A DNA stretch of 19,662 nucleotides from an uncultured Collinsella sp. Lineage in GTDB: Bacteria > Actinomycetota > Coriobacteriia > Coriobacteriales > Coriobacteriaceae. Of this stretch, positions 1-6,952 are shown in pieces. The stretch is taken from NCBI GenBank assembly GCA_900751665.1, contig CAADSV010000144.1, forward strand, positions 1-19,662. The letters run 5' to 3'. Position 1 is the stretch's first letter; every line of letters begins with the position of its first letter. The notes beneath the pieces are model-generated. The model saw only the letters and a list, made by a program, of their open reading frames with translations, was not told where the DNA came from and did no database searches. The position numbers were made by a program, and so were the translations under genes.

Positions 1-537
1 GGCGAGGCGGCCGAACTCGTCGCCCAAGCCGCGACCGAGGGCCGCGTCTGCGCGCTGGAGTTCGACAAGTTCTGGTTTGTGGATGTCTACACTCCCAACG
101 CGCAAAACGAACTCGCCCGCATCGACGTGCGCATGGCCTGGGACGATGCCTACCGCGACTTTTTGAACGCGCTCGAGCGCGAGACCGGCAAACCCGTCGT
201 AACCTGCGGCGACTTTAACGTGGCGCACGAGGAGATCGACCTTAAGAACCCCAAGTCCAACCGCGGCAACGCAGGCTTTTCGGACGAGGAGCGCGGCAAG
301 TTTACCGAGCTGCTCGACGCCGGCTTTACCGATACCTGGCGCGCGGCAAATCCGGACGTCGAGGGCGTCTACAGCTGGTGGAGCTACCGCTTTAATGCCC
401 GCAAGAACAACGCCGGCTGGCGCATCGACTACTTCCTGGTAAGCGACGCAATCGCCGACAACGTACGCGACACCGGCATCCGCGGCGACATCTTCGGCAG
501 CGACCACTGCCCCGTCACCCTCACGCTAGAGCTCTAG
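1..537 (+). CDS. xth: Exodeoxyribonuclease III / AP endonuclease family protein, 5' truncated by window edge
   Basis: The C-terminal 178 residues of an exonuclease III-type Mg-dependent nuclease (endonuclease/exonuclease/phosphatase fold), which acts in base-excision repair by incising abasic sites. The frame is open from base 1, so the gene begins outside the window; a GTG at 79 lies inside the conserved core (FVDVYTPN) and is not the start. Visible family motifs are VDVYTPNAQ, the catalytic GDFNVAHEEIDL block with the acidic Asp and the Asn, GFTDTWR, the YSWWSYRFNARKNNAGWRIDY block, and the terminal GSDHCPV that carries the catalytic Asp-His. Family members are usually about 250-280 residues, so roughly the first 75-100 are missing here. 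The stop is TAG at 535-537. It faces the ECF operon tail to tail across a 149-bp gap. The assignment to ExoIII rather than another member of the fold rests on the WWSYR and GSDHCPV blocks. Confidence 0.93.
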   Translation, partial: GEAAELVAQAATEGRVCALEFDKFWFVDVYTPNAQNELARIDVRMAWDDAYRDFLNALERETGKPVVTCGDFNVAHEEIDLKNPKSNRGNAGFSDEERGKFTELLDAGFTDTWRAANPDVEGVYSWWSYRFNARKNNAGWRIDYFLVSDAIADNVRDTGIRGDIFGSDHCPVTLTLEL

Positions 538-552
538 CCCCAAGTAATTCCT

Positions 553-593
553 GGGGGACAGAGGAAAACAGATCATGTGACCCCTCTCCCCCC
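553..593. repeat. GGGGGACAG-headed imperfect palindrome
   Basis: Just after the exonuclease stop, GGGGGA-CA-GAGG (553-564) can pair with CCTC-TCCCCC around 582-593, with a two-base CA bulge and an 18-20-nt loop. It lies in the tail-to-tail gap, so it may serve as a transcript-end hairpin. No U-tract follows on the plus strand. It shares the GGGGACAG word with palindromes near 7596, 10291 and 17327. Confidence 0.5.
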
Positions 594-599
594 TATAAG

Positions 600-662
600 T
601 TGCGGTGGAATAGTTCCTGTTTGGGGAGCAAATAGCCAAAAACGAGAACTATTCCACCGCAA
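600..662. repeat. REP-like palindrome, 17-bp perfect arms, in a convergent gap
   Basis: TTGCGGTGGAATAGTTC at 600-616 is the exact reverse complement of 646-662. The 29-nt loop contains a second short pair, TTTGG with CCAAA. It sits 24 bp downstream of the S-component stop (minus strand) and 62 bp downstream of the exonuclease stop. It could therefore stabilise or end both transcripts, but neither strand shows a clear U-run. A REP-type repeat is the more likely reading. Confidence 0.65.
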
Positions 663-686
663 GTTCGTGAAGGAACGCGAAATGCC

Positions 687-1400
687 TTACAGCCCGTATT
701 TCACGACGACGCGGTTGATGCGGCGACACCAGGGCTTGTACAAGGCGGCCAAAAACACGCAGGTCGCAAGGCCGTGCGTGATATCGAATGGCACCGCCGT
801 GGCAAGACGCGCTACGGCGCCTGCCCAGGTGAGCGGCTGCACAAAACCGATGATGTCATACGCATTGATCACGACGCCGTACAGCAAGCCCGACGCAAAG
901 CCATACGCCATCAGCGCCGGCAATCGCACGGTGCCGTCGGCGCGGTCGAACGCACCCGCGTACGCCAGCGCGCCGCCAACATAGCCAACCAGGCCCCAGG
1001 CATACATCTGCCACGGCGTCCACATGCCCTGCCCAAAAAAGAAATTGCTGGTCAGCGCCGCCAACGCACCGACCATAAAACCATTGCGGCGACCAAGCGT
1101 CGCCCCCGCGATAATGGCGATGGCGCTCACCGGTTTAAAGTCGGGAATGGGCCCAAACAGGATGCGCCCCGCCGCCGCCAGCGCCGCCAGCACCAGCGTG
1201 GGCATAATCTGGCGCAAACCCGGACGAGATGCCTCGTAACCCGCAAAGAACAGCGCGAGCACCAGCGCCACCACAATCAGCATGGCCAACGCTGCATGCT
1301 CAACACCCGCCAGCAACGCCGCAGCCATCACCGCCGGCACCGCCAACAACAGCGGGATCTCCAGTTTTGCAAGCAAGCGCGAGAAACGACAGTCCGTCAT
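687..1400 (-). CDS. ECF transporter S component (membrane substrate-binding protein)
   Basis: A 237-residue integral membrane protein, very hydrophobic with about six membrane segments. It reads as the substrate-capture (S) subunit of an energy-coupling factor vitamin importer. Diagnostic stretches are GRILFGPIPDFKPVSAIAII (about residues 78-97), then GATLGRRNGFMVGALAALTSN and FFFGQGMWTPWQMYAWGLVG, typical of S components related to the cobalamin/riboflavin-type groups. The chosen start is the ATG at 1400, four bases after the ATPase stop. The frame is open 25 codons further upstream, but that part overlaps the ATPase gene and does not look like a membrane protein. It is the last gene of the T-A-S operon. 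The ligand cannot be read from sequence or neighbours; cobalamin or another vitamin is a guess. Confidence 0.85.
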   Translation of the reverse strand: MTDCRFSRLLAKLEIPLLLAVPAVMAAALLAGVEHAALAMLIVVALVLALFFAGYEASRPGLRQIMPTLVLAALAAAGRILFGPIPDFKPVSAIAIIAGATLGRRNGFMVGALAALTSNFFFGQGMWTPWQMYAWGLVGYVGGALAYAGAFDRADGTVRLPALMAYGFASGLLYGVVINAYDIIGFVQPLTWAGAVARLATAVPFDITHGLATCVFLAALYKPWCRRINRVVVKYGL

Positions 1401-1404
1401 CCCA

Positions 1405-3048
1405 TCACGCCCTATAGAACACGTTGTCGGCAAAGAAGTCGGCCGGGAGCTCCATGCAGGCAATCTCGCCGTCAAACATCATGGCAACGTCGTCGGCTAC
1501 CTGCTCGGCAAAGTCCAAATCGTGCGTAGCCATGATGACGGTGCCGCCAGCCTTCGCATGGTCACGCAGGGCGCGGGCGATGATGCGGCGGCTCTCCAGG
1601 TCCAAGCCCTTCGTGGGCTCGTCAAGCAGCAGCAGCTCGGGGCCAATCAGCAGCAGCTTTGCCAGTGCGAGCAGCTGGCGCTGTCCGCCCGAGAGGTCGT
1701 AGGGGTGGCGCGTCTCCAGGCCGTCCAGTCCAAGTTGCACCGCACGCTCCCGCGCCAAGTTCTCGTCATATCCGCAGGTCGAGGCCCATTCCATCAGCTC
1801 ATCGCGAACCGTCTCGGCAACCAGCAATGCTTTGGGATTCTGAGGCAGCAGCGCCGCCGAGGCCGCTCCGCGCACCATGCGGCCGCGCTGCAGCTTGGCG
1901 GTCTTCGCCAGCACCGAGAGCATCGTCGACTTACCGCATCCGTTGCCGCCCACGATCGCATGCACCGCACCGGCCGAAAACGCCACGTCGAGCCCACGCA
2001 GCACCCAACCGCTCGCGCGATTGTAGCGAAACCAGCCTTCCGACAGGGTGGTAGCCGACCCGCCGTGCATTTTTTGGAGTATTCTGCTTCCATCCGTGCG
2101 CGGAAAGGCTTCCGAGCCGTTCTCGAGCGACGTTTGCGCCACAAAATTGGACGATTTGTCCAATTCCGAACTTTTTTTCGCGCTCGATATGTCCCCGGGC
2201 GGCTCCAGAGAGCCCAAATTGTCCTCACGCCTGCTGAATACTCCGTTTTTTGCACATCGGATGGCACCCCACCCCAACATGTCATCGGAAAACAGCGATT
2301 CTCGGCGTCCCAAAGAAGCCATATCCGCCACCTCGCGCACGCGACCGCCCTCAATCCGGTACGCACGCGTCGCATATTCGAGCATCGGCCGCGGTTGATG
2401 CGTAGCCACAACAACCGTGCAGCCCAGCTCACGGTTCACGCGAAACAGCGCGTGCAGAAAATTCTTCTCGGCAACGGGATCGAGCTGAGACGTGGGCTCG
2501 TCGAGTAGCAGCACACGCGGACGCAGCGCCAAGACGGCGGCAAGCGACAGCAACTGCTTGCGGCCACCCGAAAGCGTATCGGTATCGCGATGAAGCCAGT
2601 CCTCCAGACCAAAGAAATAGCTGGTCTCGGCAACACGGCGACGCATCTCATCACGTGCTAGCCCCAAGTTTTCCAGGCCAAACGCCATCTCGTGCCACAC
2701 GGTTTCGCACACGATCTGGTTCTCGGGATCCTGGAACACATAGCCCACGCGCTCCGCCGATGCCCGCACGTCCATGTCGGCAACGTTCTCGCCCAGCACG
2801 CGCGTATCGCCAGTGCGCTCGCCCGCCGGAGCGATCTCGGGCTTGAGCAGCGACAGCAGCGTCGACTTGCCCGATCCGGTACCGCCAACAAGCAGCGCAA
2901 ATGCACCTTGGGGAACACGCCAATCAAGCCCCTCGAGCACCGGTGCCTCGGCCCCGGGATAGGCAAAACTAAGGCCCCGCACCTCAATCGCCGGCGCGGC
3001 CGAGCCATATGCCACACCCGCCGCCGAGCTCCTATCAAACCGAGCCAT
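1405..3048 (-). CDS. ECF transporter ATPase, two ABC domains fused (EcfA-EcfA' type)
   Basis: A 547-residue cytoplasmic protein that joins the two ATPase subunits normally encoded separately in ECF importers. Domain 1: Walker A GGTGSGKST at 55-63, Q-loop VFQDPENQ at 104-111, signature LSGGRKQ at 159-165, Walker B LLLDEP at 180-185, switch His in ATHQP near 217. Domain 2: Walker A GGNGCGKST at 367-375, Q-loop PQNP near 402, signature LSGGQRQ at 452-458, Walker B LLLLDEP at 472-478, ATHD near 507-510. Both sites look catalytically intact. The ATG at 3046-3048 shares one base with the EcfT stop (TGATG), implying translational coupling. The S-component start lies four bases downstream. Residues 265-329, between the domains, are Ser/Asn/Lys-rich and are encoded by a palindrome-bounded element (2065-2255), so the linker is unusually long and unlike the rest of the protein. 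Confidence 0.92.
   Translation of the reverse strand: MARFDRSSAAGVAYGSAAPAIEVRGLSFAYPGAEAPVLEGLDWRVPQGAFALLVGGTGSGKSTLLSLLKPEIAPAGERTGDTRVLGENVADMDVRASAERVGYVFQDPENQIVCETVWHEMAFGLENLGLARDEMRRRVAETSYFFGLEDWLHRDTDTLSGGRKQLLSLAAVLALRPRVLLLDEPTSQLDPVAEKNFLHALFRVNRELGCTVVVATHQPRPMLEYATRAYRIEGGRVREVADMASLGRRESLFSDDMLGWGAIRCAKNGVFSRREDNLGSLEPPGDISSAKKSSELDKSSNFVAQTSLENGSEAFPRTDGSRILQKMHGGSATTLSEGWFRYNRASGWVLRGLDVAFSAGAVHAIVGGNGCGKSTMLSVLAKTAKLQRGRMVRGAASAALLPQNPKALLVAETVRDELMEWASTCGYDENLARERAVQLGLDGLETRHPYDLSGGQRQLLALAKLLLIGPELLLLDEPTKGLDLESRRIIARALRDHAKAGGTVIMATHDLDFAEQVADDVAMMFDGEIACMELPADFFADNVFYRA
2065..2255. repeat. MITE/RPE-like palindromic element translated in frame inside the ATPase linker
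   Basis: Its ends form imperfect terminal inverted repeats of 24 nt. The shared pattern, read inward from each side, is GTGCA, six A or T-rich bases, GGAGTATTC, one base, GC. The left copy is 2065-2088 and the right copy 2232-2255, with 16 of 24 positions matching; the mismatches are almost all a T-run against an A-run. Inside is a perfect 8-bp hairpin, AATTGGAC at 2145-2152 with GTCCAATT at 2158-2165. The 191-bp element encodes residues 265-329 of the minus-strand ATPase without any stop. Local base composition is more AT-rich than the flanking ATPase domains. No flanking target duplication is evident and there is no transposase nearby. Confidence 0.6.
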
Positions 3049-4079
3049 CAGCCAAACCTCTTCTCATCAATCGCGTGCAATGCGCAAGGCAGCATCATCC
3101 AGGCAGCGTACACGACATAGCCCAGCCACGGCGCCGGCACCGAGAGCTGCGGATAAAACGAATACTGCGTCGTCGCGGTCCACGCCACCGCCACCGCGGC
3201 AGCACCAAACAGCGCGAGCCCGCCCAGCGCGGCAACGTCGCTGCGCCCCAGTCGATACCGCGCATACGTCGTACGACGCGTCGCGGCACCCCACCCGCGC
3301 GAGCGCATCGCGTCCGCGCGCTCCAGCGAATCTTCCATGCCCCAGCCCATCAACACGCTCGACGCCCGCAGGCGCGAGCGCACGGGGTCGGCCGGCGCGC
3401 GCCCCAGCACATCAATCGCATCCTGCACCGCCAGCACCGTACGACCGCGGCGCAAAAACTGCGGGATAAGCCTCATGCACATCGAGATCATGAGCGCAAT
3501 CACCGGTGCGGCATTACCCAGCAGCGCGAGCACCTTGTCGTATTCGAGCATCGACGCCGCGGCCTCAAACCATAGCACGCTCGCCACAAACAGCCCGCCC
3601 ATGCACAGGCCGTATACCATGCTTTCCAGATACACCGCGCGCATGCCAATACGGAACAGCTCCGTCGAGCCCGAGGCGCTAAACAGCGGATTGACCAGCG
3701 CGATAATCAAAATCACCGGCAACTGCCAGCGGAGTGCGCCCAGCGTGCGGGCAGCCCCACGCGTCGCAAATCCATACGCCAGCCCGCCCGCAAGTGACAG
3801 CGCAATCAGCACCGGCTGCATCGAGAACATGGTGAGCCCCAGCGTCAGCACAATATAGAGTGCCGGCACAGCCGGATGCGACATCGAGAACGCCGCGACG
3901 GGCTCGCCGCCAAACTCCTCTTGTATGTTGTCCACGGGCACCCCCGTCCCCTCGCTCAAAAGACAGCTCCGCAGCACCGCCAACGCCGCACGCAAGCAGC
4001 GCAAACGCCACGACGGCGGCGCAAGCCCCAACCGCCGCAAACCAATCGCTACGCGCTCAACATATGCCTGCGGTATCAT
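3048..4079 (-). CDS. ecfT: ECF transporter T component (EcfT/CbiQ family membrane coupling protein)
   Basis: This is the transmembrane coupling subunit that links the S protein to the ATPases. Membrane segments are visible from MSHPAVPALYIVLTLGLTMF onward, then a central helical cytoplasmic part with MCMRLIPQFLRRGR and the family's conserved arginine-containing coupling motif, here ADAMRSRGWG, followed by two C-terminal membrane segments. It is the first gene of the T-A-S operon, and its stop overlaps the ATPase start by one base. The start is uncertain. The ATG at 4079 is used here, and a GTG at 4106 is also in frame. The first ~46 residues are Arg/Leu-rich, unlike a typical EcfT N-terminus, and lack a good ribosome-binding site. 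A GTG at 3941, preceded by GAGGGG with a five-base spacer, would begin just before NIQEEFGGEP and leave about 190 bp for divergent promoters. The core assignment is firm; the 5' end is not. Confidence 0.85.
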   Translation of the reverse strand: MIPQAYVERVAIGLRRLGLAPPSWRLRCLRAALAVLRSCLLSEGTGVPVDNIQEEFGGEPVAAFSMSHPAVPALYIVLTLGLTMFSMQPVLIALSLAGGLAYGFATRGAARTLGALRWQLPVILIIALVNPLFSASGSTELFRIGMRAVYLESMVYGLCMGGLFVASVLWFEAAASMLEYDKVLALLGNAAPVIALMISMCMRLIPQFLRRGRTVLAVQDAIDVLGRAPADPVRSRLRASSVLMGWGMEDSLERADAMRSRGWGAATRRTTYARYRLGRSDVAALGGLALFGAAAVAVAWTATTQYSFYPQLSVPAPWLGYVVYAAWMMLPCALHAIDEKRFG

Positions 4080-4113
4080 ATTGTGCCGTGTATCGTTTCC
4101 AAACACACGTCTC

Positions 4114-4130
4114 TATAACGTAACAGGAGA
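4114..4130 (+). promoter_or_regulatory. Candidate glmU -10 box and ribosome-binding site
   Basis: TATAAC at 4114-4119 resembles a -10 box, and AGGAGA at 4125-4130 lies four bases before the glmU ATG, a strong ribosome-binding site. No good -35 is seen at 16-18 bp spacing (TATCGT region), so the -10 call is tentative. The RBS decides the ATG at 4135 over upstream in-frame codons back to 3925. Confidence 0.4.
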
Positions 4131-4134
4131 TCAC

Positions 4135-5547
4135 ATGGACGCAACCGCAATTATCCTCGCCGCCGGCGAGGGCACCCGCATGAAGTCGAACCACTGCAAG
4201 GTTTCGCACAAGATCCTGGGTAAGCCCATGGTCCAGTGGATCGTCGACGCCACCATCAAGGCCGGCTGCAGCCGCGTCGTGGTCGTCATCGGCAGCCACG
4301 CCGACGAGATGCGCGCCCTTATCGACGGCGCCTACGCCAACAGCGCCACCAAGGTCGAGTGCGTCGAGCAGACCGAGCGCCTGGGCACCGGCCACGCCGT
4401 AAAGGTCGCGCTCGAGGCCTGCGGCATCACGCAAGGCCCCGTCGTCGTGCTCAACGGCGACCTGCCGCTCATCACCGCCGACACCGTCGCCAAGTTCGCG
4501 CAGACCGTCGCTACCGGCGAGCTCGCCTGCACCGTCATGACCATGACCCCGCCCGACCCCTTCGGCTACGGCCGCATCAAGCTGGGTGCCGACGGCCAGA
4601 TCGAGCGCATCATCGAGCAGAAGGACTGCACGCCCGGGCAAGCCGCCACGCTGCTCGAGTGCAACGCCGGCTGCTACGCCTTCGACGGCGCGCAGCTCGC
4701 CGCCCACATCGACGAGATCGGCAACGACAACGCGCAGTCCGAGTACTACCTGCCCGACATGCTCGAGATTCTCAAAGGCCATGGCCAGGCGGTCTCCATC
4801 TTTCACTGCGACGACTACCGCGACGGCCTGGGCGTCAACAGCCGCATCCAGCTCGCGCAGCTCACCGCCATCGCGCGCGACCGCATCAACGAGCACTGGA
4901 TGGCCGAGGGCGTTACCTTCATCGACCCCACGCAGGCCTGGATCGGCCCCGATGCCGTTATCGGCCGCGACACCGTCGTGTGGCCGCAGACGCATCTGAT
5001 CGGCCACGTCACCGTGGGCGAGGAGTGCCAGCTCGGCCCCAACAGCCGTCTCACCGACACCACCGTCGGCAGCGGCTGCACCATCGATGAGACCATCGCC
5101 ATCGAGGCCGTCATCGAGAACGGCGTCGACTGCGGCCCGCGCGCCTACCTGCGCCCGGGCACCCACATGCTCGACGGTTCCAAGGCCGGCACGCACGTGG
5201 AAATCAAGAAGTCCACGATCGGCGAGGGCTCCAAGGTGCCGCACCTGTCCTACATCGGCGATACCACCATGGGCCCCGGCGTCAACGTGGGCGCAGGCTC
5301 CATCACCTGCAACTACGACGGCGTGCACAAGCACAAGACCGTCATCGGCAAGGATGCCTTCATCGGTTCCGACACCATGATGGTCGCGCCCGCCCAGATC
5401 GGCGACGGTGCGCTTGTGGCCGCCGGCTCTGTCATCACCGAACCGGTCCCGGCTGACGCACTCGGCCTGGGCCGCGCCCGTCAGGTAAATATTGAGGGCT
5501 GGGCCGCCGATTATCGCCGCCGCCTGCACGAGGACGACGAGGTATAA
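4135..5547 (+). CDS. glmU: Bifunctional UDP-GlcNAc pyrophosphorylase / glucosamine-1-phosphate N-acetyltransferase
   Basis: A 470-residue cytoplasmic enzyme. It acetylates glucosamine-1-phosphate and then couples it to UTP to give UDP-GlcNAc, the precursor of peptidoglycan. The N-terminal nucleotidyltransferase shows LAAGEGTRMKS (residues 8-18), the uridine-binding EQTERLGTGHAV block (78-89) and the Mg-binding Asp in NGDLPL (about 107-112). The C-terminal left-handed beta-helix has hexapeptide repeats, the catalytic His370 in KVPHLSYIGD (His363 of the E. coli enzyme by motif), NVGAGSITCNYDG and the closing GLGRARQVN. Length fits the family (about 455-480). The ATG at 4135 gives the expected N-terminus MDATAIILAAG; the frame runs upstream to 3925 but that part is antisense to ecfT. 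It is divergent from the ECF operon and first of the glmU-prs-pth series. Confidence 0.97.
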   Translation: MDATAIILAAGEGTRMKSNHCKVSHKILGKPMVQWIVDATIKAGCSRVVVVIGSHADEMRALIDGAYANSATKVECVEQTERLGTGHAVKVALEACGITQGPVVVLNGDLPLITADTVAKFAQTVATGELACTVMTMTPPDPFGYGRIKLGADGQIERIIEQKDCTPGQAATLLECNAGCYAFDGAQLAAHIDEIGNDNAQSEYYLPDMLEILKGHGQAVSIFHCDDYRDGLGVNSRIQLAQLTAIARDRINEHWMAEGVTFIDPTQAWIGPDAVIGRDTVVWPQTHLIGHVTVGEECQLGPNSRLTDTTVGSGCTIDETIAIEAVIENGVDCGPRAYLRPGTHMLDGSKAGTHVEIKKSTIGEGSKVPHLSYIGDTTMGPGVNVGAGSITCNYDGVHKHKTVIGKDAFIGSDTMMVAPAQIGDGALVAAGSVITEPVPADALGLGRARQVNIEGWAADYRRRLHEDDEV

Positions 5548-5564
5548 CGTTTTACCAAGCATCT

Positions 5565-5599
5565 AAGGAGCGGTTCCCATGGGGACGGCTCCTTTTTCT
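5565..5599 (+). terminator. Intrinsic terminator after glmU
   Basis: AAGGAGC-G-GTTCCC (5565-5578) pairs with the facing arm ending GCTCCTT (5594). The stem is about 14 bp with one G-G mismatch and one G-U pair, and it is followed by TTTCT. It lies 17 bp past the glmU stop and should uncouple prs from glmU transcription. Confidence 0.85.
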
Positions 5600-5689
5600 A
5601 TGCTGACCTGCGCGACCGGAATGAGTGGTCGGTTCGTGTCCGTTGACGGTAAAGACGTTATCAAGACCCGATTAACCCCGCCGCGCGGT

Positions 5690-5741
5690 TACAATGCAAA
5701 AAGGCATCTATATGGCATTCGATGTATAAAGGAGAAGGGTA
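5690..5741 (+). promoter_or_regulatory. Candidate prs -10 box, short leader and ribosome-binding site
   Basis: TACAAT at 5690-5695 is a good -10 match, and GGAGAAGGG at 5731-5739 is a strong ribosome-binding site just before the ATG at 5742. The -35 position (about 5667-5672) has no recognisable hexamer. The TTGACG at 5643-5648 is too far from this -10 (41 bp). The 142 bases between terminator and prs hold nothing else that I recognise. Confidence 0.4.
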
Positions 5742-6728
5742 ATGCCGATTAATGATCCCGAGAAGTCGGAGAATATGCGCAAGTCCATCCGCGTGTATTC
5801 CGGTTCCTCCAACCGTCCCCTCGCTCAGAAGATTGCTGAGTACCTTGGGGTCGAGCTTTCGGGCCTTACGCTAAAGCAGTTCGCCAACGGTGAGATTTAC
5901 GCCCGCTACGACGAGACCGTCCGCGGCGCCGACGTCTTCCTGATTCAGTCCGTGGCCGGCGGCAACGTCAACGACATGCTCATGGAGCTGCTCATCGCCA
6001 CCGACGCTGCCAAGCGCGCATCCGCCCGCTCCATCACTGCCGTTATCACCCACTACGGCTATGCCCGCCAGGACCGCAAGGCCGGCCCGCGTGAGCCCAT
6101 CACCGCCCGCCTCGTCGCCAACCTGCTCGAGCGCGCCGGCGTCAACCGCATCATCACCCTCGACCTGCACCAGGGCCAGATCCAGGGCTTCTTCGATATC
6201 CCGGTTAACCACCTGTCCGCACTGCCGCTGTTTGGCCAGTACTACAACGACATGCACTTCGACACCGACAACCTGGTTGTCGTCTCCCCCGATGTGGGCC
6301 GCGCCAAGGCCGCCAAGAAGCTGTCCGACATGCTCGGCTGCGACCTGGCCATCGCCCACAAGGGCCGTCCGCGCCACAACGCCGCCGAGGTCATGGGCAT
6401 CATCGGTGACATCAAGGGCAAGACCTGCATCATCAACGACGACATGATCGACACCGCTGGCACCCTGTGCGCCAACGTCAAGGAGCTCAAGGCTATGGGC
6501 GCTGGCGACATCTACGTCTGCGCCACCCACGGCATCTTCTCCGGTCCGGCCATCGAGCGTCTGAACGACGCCCCGATCGTCGAGTGCCTCGTCACCGACG
6601 CCATTCCCGTCGAGGTCGGCGGCAAGATCAAGACCATCTCGGTCGCCGAGGAGTTCGCTCAGGCCATCTCCGCCGTTTACCACGAGGAGCCCGTCTCCAC
6701 GCTCGTCGGCGGCGACTTCGCGCTGTAG
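5742..6728 (+). CDS. prs: Ribose-phosphate pyrophosphokinase (PRPP synthetase)
   Basis: A 328-residue class I PRPP synthetase. It transfers pyrophosphate from ATP to ribose-5-phosphate to make PRPP for purine, pyrimidine, histidine, tryptophan and NAD synthesis. Motifs: FANGEIYARYDE (47-58), HYGYARQDRK (104-113), the metal-binding DLHQGQIQGFF (141-151), the flexible-loop region HKGRPRHN (206-213), and the PRPP-binding loop INDDMIDTAGT (231-241), normally VDDMIDTAGT. The usual SPDxGGxxRAR stretch reads SPDVGRAKAAKK (182-193), a recognised variation in the family. The ATG at 5742 has an ideal ribosome-binding site; a Met at residue 12 (MRKSIRVYSG) matches where many family members begin, so an 11-residue N-terminal extension is possible. 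It is flanked by terminators and probably monocistronic. Confidence 0.97.
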   Translation: MPINDPEKSENMRKSIRVYSGSSNRPLAQKIAEYLGVELSGLTLKQFANGEIYARYDETVRGADVFLIQSVAGGNVNDMLMELLIATDAAKRASARSITAVITHYGYARQDRKAGPREPITARLVANLLERAGVNRIITLDLHQGQIQGFFDIPVNHLSALPLFGQYYNDMHFDTDNLVVVSPDVGRAKAAKKLSDMLGCDLAIAHKGRPRHNAAEVMGIIGDIKGKTCIINDDMIDTAGTLCANVKELKAMGAGDIYVCATHGIFSGPAIERLNDAPIVECLVTDAIPVEVGGKIKTISVAEEFAQAISAVYHEEPVSTLVGGDFAL

Positions 6729-6756
6729 TCGCATCGTCCTTGTAACCCGGCGCATC

Positions 6757-6834
6757 GCCGTCGGAACAGAAGAAACCCCCGCGCTCCCCCTTGCTTCGCA
6801 AAGGTCGCGCGGGGGTTTCTTCTGTTCCGACGGC
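6757..6834. terminator. Very long perfect hairpin, probable bidirectional terminator after prs
   Basis: The 28-nt arm at 6757-6784 is the exact reverse complement of 6807-6834, with a 22-nt loop. Each strand exits through GGGGGTTTCTTCTG, so it can look like a terminator in either direction, though the U-run is embedded in the stem. It lies 28 bp after the prs stop. The remaining 118 bases before pth hold a possible weak promoter (TTGTCG at 6913-6918, TGTAAC at 6935-6940, 16-bp spacer). Confidence 0.7.
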
Positions 6835-6952
6835 TCGCTCTGCCGCGGCCGCGCTTTTGTCTGGTGGGATTTCGCTGAAGCAAAGCCTCGCCTTCGGCGG
6901 GCGTGGTAGCCTTTGTCGTTGATTGAACTATTTGTGTAACGGAAGGACAAAT

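Noticed and set aside
1282..2508. 408-codon plus-strand frame opposite the ECF ATPase
   Set aside because: No recognisable domain; the opposite strand encodes two complete ABC ATPase domains.
3942..4134. Cobalamin or other vitamin riboswitch ahead of ecfT
   Set aside because: No conserved riboswitch core was recognised; only short GC-rich pairings that could be chance.
4057..5562. 501-codon open frame on the minus strand opposite glmU
   Set aside because: It mirrors glmU codon structure, is Gly/Ala/Val/Asp monotonous without domain motifs, and overlaps a certain gene completely. GC-rich third positions commonly open such antisense frames.
5643..5648. TTGACG as the prs -35 box
   Set aside because: At 16-18 bp spacing the downstream hexamer (around 5665-5672) is GC-rich and not a -10; TACAAT lies too far away.
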